Shown here: positions 37,609 through 48,084 of the stretch, piece after piece
How positions within the stretch are numbered: position 1 is the stretch's first letter
How the letters are laid out: every line of letters begins with the position of its first letter
Assembly (NCBI GenBank): GCA_030490835.1
Contig: CM059975.1
Span: 61,061,174-61,125,173, forward strand
Origin: Annona cherimola
Lineage: Eukaryota > Streptophyta > Magnoliopsida > Magnoliales > Annonaceae
Length of the DNA stretch: 64,000 nt
Direction of reading: 5' to 3'
The notes under the pieces: generated by a model
What the model was told of the DNA's origin: nothing
Databases searched by the model: none
Seen by the model: the letters and a program-made list of their open reading frames with translations, nothing else
Position numbers and translations under genes: made by a program

Positions 37609-39456
37609 TTATCTCTTTGGTACCCATTTTATGGGTCCATTTGGGTTAGTAATATTATTCAACCTTTGTTGCTCTATCTTAGAAAGCCCAAATCTTGTGT
37701 TTCTTGGAACCCAAACTAGTCTTGCACCATGGTCATACAATTTCTTAAAATTACATTTGTAGGCTTTATGACCCATCTTGTTGCAGAAATTGCAAGCCAT
37801 TGGTAATCTAGGAGTAGGCCTCCAAGTATATTTTTGTTCAAATGTTGCCCTTTTAGTCCACATAACATTTCTCCTTTGTGGCTTATAAATTGGTGCAGTT
37901 TGATATTTTCCAAGTTTTGGCACATTTGATTTGCCACTTTCTTTTTGCTCAAATGTATTGTACCCAAGACCTCTTTTATCCTTTTGTGAGGTCATGTTCA
38001 GAAACATCTTTACACTTTCTCCTGGATTAGAGAACTTTACTAATGATTCATTTAAGGATTTGTTCTCCTTTTTCAGTTTCTCTACTTCTTTCAACAATGA
38101 TTCATTTTCTTCTTTCAGTTTTGTTGATTTTTCAGCTAGTTTTCCATTTTCAATAATAACAAAGTTGCATTGTTGTTTCTTTGAGGACAACTTGTTTCCT
38201 AGCTTTTTGATTTCCTCATATAATGAATCATAGGCAGTTTGTAGTTCTTCTAATTCAGCACATTTGAGGCAATTTTGAAAAGAAGAATAACTTGATTGAG
38301 AATAGCAAGGTTTGGAAGTTACCTCTTCACTTTCTGTGTATTTTGTTGAGGTAGATTGATCTTCCAAAACTTCCGTCGTGTTCAAGCATAGCAGTTCTTC
38401 TTCTTGTTCGATTTGTGCTACGCAGCATATTCTTGCACAGTTGGCCGCATCGTTGTCATCGGTTGAAGAGCTGCATGTTGATGAAGTCTCCTCGTTGACG
38501 AACATGCCTCTTCCTCTTGGCCTTTGGTATTTTCTTCTTTCATGACTCTCCTTTGGCCTTTCTTCTGGTGTAGGACATTGAGCTTGCATATGTCCTACGC
38601 CCCCGCATCGGTAGCATTTTGTAACCTCCTTCTTCTTTTCTTTTTGTGGTCTTTCTTTGAAGTCTTTAATGTTCTTTTCTTTTCTCACAAATTTTCGAAA
38701 CTTGTGAGTAAGAAGTGCAATATCTTCATCACCATTGTTAGACGAGGAGGTAGACTCATCTGAGTTGCGTGCCGCTTTTAATGCAATGATTTTCTTCCCT
38801 TTATGATTCTCTTCGTTTCTTCTCTTAATTAGCTCATGTGACATTAGTGAGCTAATTAGATCTTCTAGCTTTAGAGTGTTGAGGTCTTTGGCTTCTTCAA
38901 TAGCTGTAATCTTTGGAGTCCATGAATCCGGTAGAGCTCTTAGTATCTTCATCACCTGTTCGGATTCAGAGATAGCTTTTCCAAGACCTTTGAGAGCATT
39001 AGTAATCTTAGAAAATCTTGCAAACATTTCAGAAATATTTTCAGTGTCTAGCATTCTGAAATTTTCAAACTCTCCAATCAAAATGTTTCTCCTAGTCCCT
39101 TGGACTTGGGAGGTTCCTTCATAAATGGATGTTAGAGTATCCCATATCTCTTTTGCAGTCAAACAAGAAGATACTCTATCATACTCCGAAGCCGTAAGAG
39201 CACAAAATAAAGAATTCATTGCCTTGGCATTGCTCTTGACGGTTCTAACTTCCTCTTCGGTCCATTTGGAAGCTTTGTCATCGGTAGGCAAAATCACACC
39301 ATCTTGGATAGCAATCCAAGAATCCATATCGGTAGCCATGATGAGTTGCTTCATACGAAGCTTCCAATAACCAAAGTTGTTCCCATCAAACAATGGTGGC
39401 CTAGTGAATGATTGGCCCTCAGCAAAAGCGGGAATGGGAATCGATTGGGATGCCAT
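37609..39456 (-). CDS. gag: Copia 2 gag structural polyprotein
   Basis: 615 residues, starting at the first ATG after the primer site ([11 protein letters not shown]). Residues 1-50 look like the DUF4219 leader and about 60-220 like the UBN2 gag core of copia elements. A zinc knuckle CX2CX4HX4C is at 281-294, an acidic/serine-rich stretch at about 320-400, a predicted coiled coil at about 399-475 and a second knuckle at 555-568. The protein should form the virus-like particle and bind RNA in the cytoplasm. It ends WVPKR-TAA. The corresponding gag of copia 1 has lost the second knuckle. Length and layout suit a Sirevirus-type gag. Confidence 0.93.
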   Translation of the reverse strand: MASQSIPIPAFAEGQSFTRPPLFDGNNFGYWKLRMKQLIMATDMDSWIAIQDGVILPTDDKASKWTEEEVRTVKSNAKAMNSLFCALTASEYDRVSSCLTAKEIWDTLTSIYEGTSQVQGTRRNILIGEFENFRMLDTENISEMFARFSKITNALKGLGKAISESEQVMKILRALPDSWTPKITAIEEAKDLNTLKLEDLISSLMSHELIKRRNEENHKGKKIIALKAARNSDESTSSSNNGDEDIALLTHKFRKFVRKEKNIKDFKERPQKEKKKEVTKCYRCGGVGHMQAQCPTPEERPKESHERRKYQRPRGRGMFVNEETSSTCSSSTDDNDAANCARICCVAQIEQEEELLCLNTTEVLEDQSTSTKYTESEEVTSKPCYSQSSYSSFQNCLKCAELEELQTAYDSLYEEIKKLGNKLSSKKQQCNFVIIENGKLAEKSTKLKEENESLLKEVEKLKKENKSLNESLVKFSNPGESVKMFLNMTSQKDKRGLGYNTFEQKESGKSNVPKLGKYQTAPIYKPQRRNVMWTKRATFEQKYTWRPTPRLPMACNFCNKMGHKAYKCNFKKLYDHGARLVWVPRNTRFGLSKIEQQRLNNITNPNGPIKWVPKR

Positions 39457-39490
39457 ATCAATAGATCTCTTTGGTTTAACTCAAAGACCT

Positions 39491-39502
39491 GCTCTGATAC
39501 CA
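39491..39502 (-). promoter_or_regulatory. Primer-binding site of copia 2
   Basis: The minus strand reads TGGTATCAGAGC, complementary to the 3' end of initiator methionine tRNA, two bases inside the 5' LTR. Confidence 0.92.
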
Positions 39503-39504
39503 CT

Positions 39505-41136
39505 TGTTGGGTCCCGAATAGATGGCAAAACCCAAGAGGGGAGGGGTGAATTGGGTTCTTAAAAATTTCTTTTAGTAATTTAAAAACTTAACCCCTTGTA
39601 GAATTAATCCCCTTTAATGAAGAAGCTGAATGGAAAGCAAAGTAATAAAGAGAGCAGAAATAAAAGCAAGTAGACAAGGATTTTATAGTGGTTCGGGCAA
39701 CCTCCCTACTCCACTCTTCCAAGCTCACACACCTTGTGACTTGGGTTCCACTATTGTATTCTCTCAATACAATTAGAGCCTCTTGCTCTCTTCTAGATTC
39801 AAAGCTCTAGGGGGCATCAACAACTAGAGCCACTTGCTCTCTTCTAGATTCTAGCTCTAGGGGGCATCAACAACTAGCACAAGTAGGTGATGAGTCACAC
39901 TCCAATCACACACTACTTTGCTACCACTTGATCTTAGCTATCCAAGCTAAATCAAGTTCAATACAAACAAATAATCAATGAAAGTAAACTACACTTTACA
40001 GGTGTGTAGAAACGATTTAGCACAGGAAAAAACTTGTAGATGATGGCTTTGAAGTTTCTGAATGTAGCTCTTGCAACTTGAAGCACAATTCTTCCTCTCT
40101 TGATTGGCTTGATCACTTTAATGCTCTTGTAGATAGGAGTTATATTCACTTACTGTTTTCCAACTTCTTCCCTCGTCCACATTAACTCCCTTTTATAATT
40201 TTGGAGGGAATTCGAACGTTAGAAGGTAGGTGGCGCGCATTTAATGCGCCAACGTTCGAATTAATTCCGACCGTTGCGACCCAAGTCGCATGTGGAGTCG
40301 ACTTGGCCTGCGACTTGGCTTCCAAGTCGCACCTGGAGTCGACTTCGTGTGCGACTCCAGTTCTTCAGATTTCCAAGTCCGAGTCTGGGTCAACTTGGCC
40401 TTCAGTCCTCAACTCAAGTCGATCCTGGAGTCGACTTGGGTTGCGACTTGGCGTGGTCTTTTGCAAGAACACCTTGATCTTCTTGAACTGGCTTGTACTT
40501 TGTTAAATTGGTCTTCATGACTTGGATATTTCTTCATTTAGAATAAGCTTGAAGATTAGATTTGGACTTGATAGACTTGATTTGAACTTTGAATATAAAT
40601 CTTAGCTTTTGATCTTCAAGAAACTTCAGTTGCTTTTTGAGAATGAACTTTGCATCTTATTTGGATTTGATAAATTCCAAATGGATCCTTGGAATAAGAT
40701 TGAAACTTCAATCTTCAAGTCTGAACTCCTCAAGTCGAAGTTGGAGTCGACCTCGTCTGCGACTTTGCCCAAGTCCCACCTGGAGTCGACTTCGCCTGCG
40801 ACTTCGTCATGTCCGTTTCCACTTTTTCAACTCTGGATGCTTGAAGTCGATGCTGGAGTCGACTTCGTCTGCGACTTGGTTTCCTAAGTCGCACCTGGAG
40901 TCGACTTCGCCTGCGACTTCACTTGTTCTTCTCCCCTTTTCAGCTCTGGACAGATTTGACTTCTTGAAGTCGATCTCGGAGTCGACTTGGTATACGACTT
41001 GGCTTCCATACTTGATTTTCTTCAAATGAATATTCCTTAAACATTTCCACAAACTTGTTAGTAGCCAAGACTTACTCAAATTGATTTGTTAATCATCAAA
41101 ACATAGATTTAGCTAGTTTTCCTCATGTTTCCAACA
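39505..41136 (-). repeat. Copia 2 5' LTR
   Basis: 1632 bp, almost identical to 32482-34113. The TATA box on the minus strand is at 40190-40197. The GTCGAC-rich block spans about 40273-41005. Confidence 0.92.
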
Positions 41137-41141
41137 GGTTG

Positions 41142-42390
41142 GTTTGGGTTGGAAGTGAAAGGGGTTGTGTATGGAAGTGGTTTAGGAATGGGTTAAGAGA
41201 GGTTTGGAATGGTGGAGCTAACACTTGATATGTAAGTATTGGTATGTTATTGTAGACTTCCAATCAAGTGTTTATGGGTTAAGGAGGTGTGGAAGGTTGG
41301 AGAGTGAATGGGGTATGATATAGGATAGGTTTAGAGTAGAGAGAAGCGGTGGAGTTGGTTGTGGAGTTTTGATAAACACTTGATATGCACTAGTTGGACT
41401 ATTGGGTTTGAGTGAGAATTTCAAGTGTTGAATGATGGAAGTGGATGATATGGTCTAGGTTTTGAGTGGGGAAGAGAAGGGAATATGGTTTAGAGGTGTT
41501 TGAGGTTAGGATGTTGGTTTAGGCATTTTATCAAACACTTGATGGGCATGGTTTTGAAGTTAAGAATGGGAGATGTTGTGGATGTGGAGTTGGGGTGGGA
41601 ATGGGAAAAAAATTAGAGATGAGTAATGATTGTTTTGAGAATGTTTGGGAGGCTTAGAATGGATTTTGAGGTAATGTGTATGTAAGGGAGAGTGAGTATG
41701 AGAGAAAGGGGTGGGAGTAAATGAAAAACGAAATGGAGGAATGGCTTAAAACGTGTCTAGTTAATCACACAGTTCATTTGTGTGATTATGGGCTTCACAT
41801 AGTTTGAACTGTATGGTGCCCAAACTTACATGATTTAAACCGTGTAGAGGACTGAGCACACAATTTGAACCATGTACACCTCGTTTGCTTCATTTCTGCT
41901 CTAAGTTTTTAAAAATTGTCCCTTTCGCCTGCGGTAGCTTGCTTTTGCCTTGATAAAACCGACTTAGCGCAGTAGGATTTGTTCGTTTGGCTCTGTTTAA
42001 TGCTTTGTTTATTGTGCTTGAATTCCCCCACAGTTGCTTTGCGCTGTAGAGCCTGAATTATCCATCTTGATCTGATTATTTTCTTTCAATATTATGCAAA
42101 GAATATGCTCTAGAATATGTAGAGTGGATGTTCAAATTTAATAATACAAAATTTAGTGCATTGAAATATCCATGGATTATATAAATGGGGAGGACAAGAA
42201 AAATTTCTCAATTTGGATGAGTTGAGCCGAGTTGAGGTGGATTGGACTTCCGAAAATGGTTGTCATCACAAAATCTAAATCCACAAGTATCTAGTTAGAA
42301 AGAAAGTAAAATAATAAAAAAAGGAAACTAACAATCCCCTAAAAGCAAAAAGAAATTGGGTTGCCTCCTGCAAAGCACTTGATTTAAAGT
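41142..42390 (-). other. Athila region between pol and the env-position frame
   Basis: It is non-coding. From about 41215 to 41680 it holds three diverged copies of a roughly 155-bp unit marked by aacacttgatatg (41219, 41374 and 41534). At 41763-41880 there are three or four near-palindromic motifs of the type CACA-N-GTTTGAAC-N-GTGT, also found in the Athila LTRs. Confidence 0.5.
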
Positions 42391-42399
42391 CCTTAGCCT

Positions 42400-43640
42400 A
42401 ACTTTAGTTGTTCGCTTGGTTGGTGTGGCTTTAGAGAGGAAGTACACAGCTCCCTTTGGAATTGGTTGCCCTGCAAAATAAGAATTGAGTTGTTGTTCAT
42501 TAACTTTGAATGCACCGGTACTCTCGCTCCATATTTCACTAGCTCCATGTGGGAATACATGTTAGACTTTGAATGGTCCCAACTCCCAACCACCGTCACT
42601 TCAATTTTCCTGAAAATAATTTAAAACATGACTTAAAAAGTAAAACGAGGTTATTAACTTTAATTACCTTCTATCTGATGTGCTTATCATGCTAGTATTT
42701 GGTTTTCTCTTTGTAAAGATTAGAGTTTTCATAGGCGTCGAATCTAATCTTATCAAGCTCATTCAGTTGAAGTAAGTGCCTTTCTCCTGCAGATTTCAAG
42801 TCAAAATTCAGAAATTTGATTGCCCAATATGCTTTATGCTCAAGTTCAACAGGTAAATGACAAGATTTTTCATAAACAAGTCGAGAAGGTGTTGTCCTAA
42901 TCGAGATTTTAAACGTAGTCCTGTACGCCCACAGAGCATCATTGAGTTGCCTCAACTAATCTCGGCGTGAATGGAACACAGTCTTTTCAAGAATATTTTT
43001 GATTTTACAATTCAAGATTTCGGCTTCGCTACTCGTTTATGGGTTGTATGGAGTAGTAATCTTGTGTGTGATCCCATATTCCTTGAACAGTTGCTCAATT
43101 TTCTTAAAGTGGCTTTCTCCATTGCTTATAATTGCTCATGGTATGCCAAATCTGGTAATGATGTTATGCTTTAAGAATTTAGCGACCACCTGTGAGTCAT
43201 TTATCAGAGAAGCAATCTCCTCCACTCATCTGGTTACGTAGTTGACTGTTAAGAGAATGTAATGGTTATTGAATGATGATGGGAATGGTCCCATAAAATC
43301 TATGCCCTAGACATTAAATTGTTTGACTTCAAGTATGTTTGTAAGTGGCATCTCATTTTGCTTTGAGATATCTCCCCTCCTTTGGCACCTGTCACAGGTT
43401 AGTGTAAAAGATTGAGCATCTTTGAACAAAGTAGGCAAGAAAAAACCTGATTACAGGACTTTTGTTGCAGTTTTGAAGGGTCTCATATGTCTGCCATAGG
43501 GTGATGAATGACAGTGATGCAAAATACTCTATACTTCCTTGTGTGGAATGCATAAGTGAATCAGACCATTGTCGCATCTTTTGTACAGGTATGGATCCTC
43601 TCAGATATAGTGCTTCATGTCCGCGAAGAACCTTTTCTTC
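42400..43640 (-). pseudogene. Athila integrase, broken
   Basis: On the minus strand the zinc-binding part shows HCHSSPYGRHM and later CDRCQRRGDIS, followed by NEMPLTNILEV and GIDFMGPFPSSF of the core. Further on come LNDALWAYRTTFK and LPVELEHKAYWAIKFLN, and a C-terminal stretch with VFPHGASEIW and AFKVNEQQL. These blocks are typical of Athila/Tat integrase. The first core aspartate (GIDFMGPF) is seen; several stops and frameshifts break the gene. Confidence 0.8.
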
Positions 43641-43939
43641 TTTTGATAACTGAAATATAGTGAAAATTTTTGCAAACTAAATAATCAACAATGTTTCCAT
43701 ACCAAGGCATTGGTGCTTCTTTCTATGCGAGTAGAAACTCATCAAGAAAATTTTCATTTATTCACACGTATTTAGTCAAATCAATCTCTTCAGTGGATGG
43801 TAGTCTGATAGATGATTGGCTACCACATTCTCTGTCTTTCTTATCATGTATTTCAAGGTTGAATTCTTGCAGCAGCAAGATCTAGCATATCAACCTTGGT
43901 TTGGCATCCTTCTTAGCAAGTAGGTAATGAATTGCTACA

Positions 43940-45110
43940 TATTCGGTTTAAATAATGACTGTCGAACCTACAAGGTAAAAATGAAACTTATCAATTGCAA
44001 AAACAAAGACTAGCAATTCTTTTTCAGTTGTGGCATAATTGACTTGGGCGTCATCTAGAGTTTTGCTTACATAGTAGATCACCACCGGTTTGTTCTCTCT
44101 TCTCTGTCCCAAAACAGCACCAACCTCATGGTCATTTGCATCGCACATGATTTTAAAGAGCAACCAATCTGGTGGTTGAATGATCGGGGCTGTTGTTAGT
44201 GCTTCTTTCAATTTGCAAAAGGAATTTATACATTCATCAAAAAAATCAAAAGAAACATCTTGATTGAGCAAATTAGTTAGGGGTTTATCAATTTTAGAGA
44301 AATCTTTAATAAATCATCGGTTGAAACCAGCGTGTCTAAGAAAGCTTCAAATTCCTTTGACTGAATTAGGTGACAGTAATTTTTCAATGACTTCTATTTT
44401 CACTTGGTCAACTTTGATTCCCCTATTTGAAATTAGGTATTGCAAAACAATTCCCTCTTGTACCGTAAAGTAGCACCTTTCCCAGTTCAGAACCAAATTG
44501 GTTTCTTCACACCTCTGTAAAACCTTAGACAGGTTAGACAAACATGATTCAAAAGCGATGTCATAAATAGGAAAATCATCCATAAAGACTTCCATAATAT
44601 TTTCAATGTAATCATAAAATATGGCCACCATGCAACATTAAAAAGTGGCAGGTGCATTGCAGAGTCTGAATGACATACGTTGATATGTGCAAGTACCATA
44701 TGGACAAGTAAAGGTCGTCTTTTGTTGGTCTTATGGGTGAATAAAAATTTGAAAATAACCAGAATTCCCATCTAGATAGCAAAAATAAGAGTGGTTGGGA
44801 AATGATTCAAGCATTTGATCGATGAAAGGCAAAGGAAAGCGATCCTTTCAGGTTTCCATGTTCAGCTTGCGGTGCACATTCGCCAATCCATGACTAACCT
44901 CCTTTCTTTGGTACCACATGTATCAAGCTTACCTATCTGCTATCTGAGATAGGGTATATGATTCCAGCATCGGGTAGTTTAAAAATTTTCTTTTTCACCA
45001 CTTCTTTCATGTTCAGGTTTAGACACCTTTGGGATTCAATGCTAGTTTTCAATCATCTTCCATGAGGATCCTGTGCATATATAGAAAAGGGCTTATACCA
45101 AGTAGGTCAT
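43940..45110 (-). pseudogene. Athila reverse transcriptase and RNase H, broken
   Basis: Minus-strand blocks in order: NMKEVVKKKIFKLPDAGIIY, VVPKKGG, a shortened stretch where the usual CIDYRKLN block should lie, VFMDDFPIY (the RT active site) and RGIKVDQVKIEVI. Then comes RNase H with MCDANDHEVGAVLGQR and NYATTEKELL. Part of the RT fingers is deleted at about 44890, and stops and frameshifts are frequent. It cannot be functional. Confidence 0.8.
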
Positions 45111-45527
45111 TAATGCAGTAGCCAATTGCCTTCCTATCTTTTATTAGTTCATTCAAAAAAGTTCAAATTAGGATTCAAAGAGATTAGCATTTATTATGAC
45201 AAGATAAGTAGAAATGAGGCCAACGAATGCATACTTGAGATTTTTAGGAAGAGGTTTGAGTTTTACCCAAGGTGCTTCTTCCTTTAGTTGCATTGATGTC
45301 AGTGAGGTGACCTCCGTGTCCAATTTCTCATAATTTGACGTGGTAGTAGATGAAATAGGATGACTTTTATCCAAAATACCTGCATAAGTAGAAAGTTTAG
45401 GATTATCATTTTCAATTATTGTACTTTGAATGATATATATGTCCCTCGGGTCGCCTTTTTCTTCAAGGGGCAGAAAGTCAATAACATCGACTCGTAGGTA
45501 GGAGTTCTCAATTGATGGGTGCTTTAT

Positions 45528-46080
45528 TCATACAAAAAAGTTGAACTCCACTTTTTCATCTCCAACTATCAGAGAGAGTTGACCATTCTTGATGTCTATG
45601 ATGGCTCCAGCAGCGACTAAGAAAGGTTTTCTAAGAATGATTGGGATATGTTGGTCCTCCTCCATGTCGAAGACTACAAAGTCGATGGGAATGAATAACT
45701 TACCGACTTTCAGAGGTATATCTTCATGGATGCCAACTAGAAACTTGATCGATTGATTGACAAGTTGGAGTGACATAGAGGTAGGTTTAGGATCGCTTAT
45801 GTTCATCTTTTTACAGATGGAAAGAGAGAGAGATTAGACTTACACTGGCTCTGAGATCATATAGTGTCTTGCTGATCTGAACATTCCCAAGAGTAAAAGG
45901 AATGGAGAAGCTTTTGGGTTCTTTAAGCTTTTCAGGTAGCTTGTTTTGGAAGATGGCACTGCACTCCTCAGTAATTGCAATGGTTCCGTATTCCTTGAGC
46001 GTTCTTTTGTTGGATAGCATCCCCTTTAGGAATTTTTCATAGGCTAGCATCTGGGGGAGCATGTCAATAAAAGGCATGTT
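45528..46080 (-). pseudogene. Athila protease, with a mutated active site
   Basis: The first part contains SNKRTLKEYGTIAITEECSA and SFSIPFTLGNVQI. The active-site stretch reads DLRASVSL where the family has D-L-G-A-S, so the conserved glycine is arginine. After a frame change the second part shows KFLVGIHEDIPLKVGKL and DFVVFDMEEDQHIPIILRKP. Both are typical of the retropepsin region of Athila pol. Confidence 0.8.
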
Positions 46081-46099
46081 TATTGATAGGTTTTTAAGA

Positions 46100-47102
46100 T
46101 TTAAGACAGACTTCTCGAATTGCTTCTGAGTTTAGGTCGTCATTATCTTTGTGGGAAGGGAAGAGGAGGCTAGAAAGGAGGTGGCTGAATATTCAGCTTC
46201 TCCACCACTAGTTCAAGTTGTGGCTCCTCTTTTTGCTTCTGTACCAGCTTAGCCTTCTTTTTAGCATTAGTTGGAGGTAGTTGAGGTGGATCAAGATGTT
46301 TTCCACTTCGCAGAGTCACTACCTACACTTGTTTGCTAGGGTTTACTTCAAGCTGGCTAGGAAGTTTGCCCTGATACTATGGGATGAGGCAGTGACATGT
46401 TGGGCAATTTGGTTCTCAAGAAATTTTATGTGAGTTTTCATTTGGCTCATCTCATCAAGTAATTTTTCAAGTAAGGAACGAAAGTGTTGTTCTTGAGATG
46501 GTGCAAGTAGAGCGGGTTGTGTTTGATATGATGGTGGGTTGAGAGATTTTCTTGGGAAACCAGGTGGCTTGTTGTTTTAAGCATACTTTTGGGTATTTGA
46601 TTGGTTTGTCCAAGAAAAATTAGGATGGTCTTTCCATCTAGGGTTATAAGTATTTTAGTAGGGATTACCATATGTGTGAGTATTCTACTAATTGTTGACC
46701 GCATTGGCTTGCTCACTTGTGGTGTCCTAGATGACAAAGCTATACTCAAACATGTAGTGTGATGCTCCACAAATCTCACATAAATTTTTTTGTGAAGTAT
46801 ATGCGCCTCGATATGTGGTATTTGGTTTCTTTTTGCTACAATAGCTGGTCCAGTTTAGCATGAATAGAGTGCACAAATTCAACATCATATACATTACCTC
46901 GTCAAGAGGAACCTTGGATATCACTATATTGAGAGTCATAAAGGGCCAAATCATTAAAGAGTTTGAGAGCCTCCTTGTCAGTAAGTTACATGAATTGGCC
47001 TTCGGCAACTAAATTGACGACACTTCGAGTCAGTTCGTCAAGTCCTTTAAAGAAATTTTTAACGATATCACCTCGAAAGATGTCGTGATGTGGACACTTG
47101 TG
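46100..47102 (-). pseudogene. Athila gag, C-terminal part, broken
   Basis: On the minus strand the sequence resumes after solo LTR 1 with blocks like FFKGLDELTRSVVNLVAEGQF and LTDKEALKLFNDLAL. It continues to a zinc knuckle remnant NLCEICGASHYMFEYSF in which the last cysteine is tyrosine. Stops interrupt the frames. The N-terminal part is at 50537-51190. Confidence 0.7.
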
Positions 47103-47930
47103 CTATATGTGAAACCCCAATCTTAGACACGTATAAAACCCTAGGGTTGTAAACCCTAGGTAATGTATTAATGAAATATATATATTCATGAAATAAGAAA
47201 TTATGAGGGAGTAGATGTTAAAATAATTAATTATGAAATTCGGATGAATAGTGCACGTGAATAGTGCATGTGAATAGTAAATGTGGGATTAAGGAATATG
47301 TTAAGTTAATCACTTTGGATTAACTTAATCATAAAAGACGAAAAAGGAAGCTTCCCACGAAGGACAAAATAGCAACTTTTTGATTTATTTAATATTTTCG
47401 GATTTTTGATGGATTTTTGAAGTAACATGAAGAAAAATTCATATCTTACAATCCGGACATCGGATTGAGATGAAATTTTTTATGGATGGCCAAAATATGA
47501 TGATGAACATGATGAGTGGTCCAACATTGATCAAAAATCATGAATTAAGGGTCAAGATTAAATGTCATTTGAAAAGGGAAAAAGTAACTTTACTTTTTCA
47601 TTAATGGCATTTGACTTTGATTAATTTTAATTAAATAAAATGAATGCAAAGCCTGCAATTTCTGCTGGAGCATGGACTTTTGGGGCATGATCCAATGGCC
47701 CATGATCATCCTCATCAAGAACCAACGGCTAGGATTTAATTTGCTTAAAATAAATAAATTTTAATAAATAAAAAAGCTAGAAAAATAGGGCTGCAATAGG
47801 GGGGCTGGAGCAGGCCTAGGGTGGGCTGCACAAGGCTCTATGTACCTTTTGGAAATTAGAAAAAAATACATTTATAATTTAATACCTCAAGCAAGGGGGG
47901 TAAATTCCAATTTGATGAAAAATCAAAAAG

Positions 47931-47938
47931 TATAAATA
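47931..47938 (+). promoter_or_regulatory. TATA box of solo LTR 1
   Basis: TATAAATA is followed by GAACGTCCAAGG and a purine-rich stretch, the same order as in solo LTR 2. Confidence 0.55.
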
Positions 47939-48084
47939 GGGGGCAGGGGTGAACGTCCAAGGAACTTCATCCCAGCTCCATTTGAGCATTTTTTCACCCC
48001 CACCACGTTTTAGCCTTGAGGAGAAAGAAAAGGAGGAAGTTAGAGAGAGAAAGTGCGAGAAAAAGTGGGATATCTTCACTTCGG

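Larger units (their letters stand above)
32482..41136 (-). mobile_element. Copia 2: complete, young Sirevirus-type Ty1/copia element
   Basis: The 8655-bp element lies between perfect 5-bp duplications GGTTG (32477-32481 and 41137-41141). Its LTRs (32482-34113 and 39505-41136) are both 1632 bp, and I saw only about three differences (near 32555 and 32749-32750). The primer site, polypurine tract and two long uninterrupted frames (gag, 615 residues; pol, 1024 residues) are present. Sirevirus affinity is inferred from the long LTRs, the coiled coil and knuckles of gag, and the repeated purine tracts before the 3' LTR. It is inserted in the Athila element just upstream of the env-position frame. 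Confidence 0.92.
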
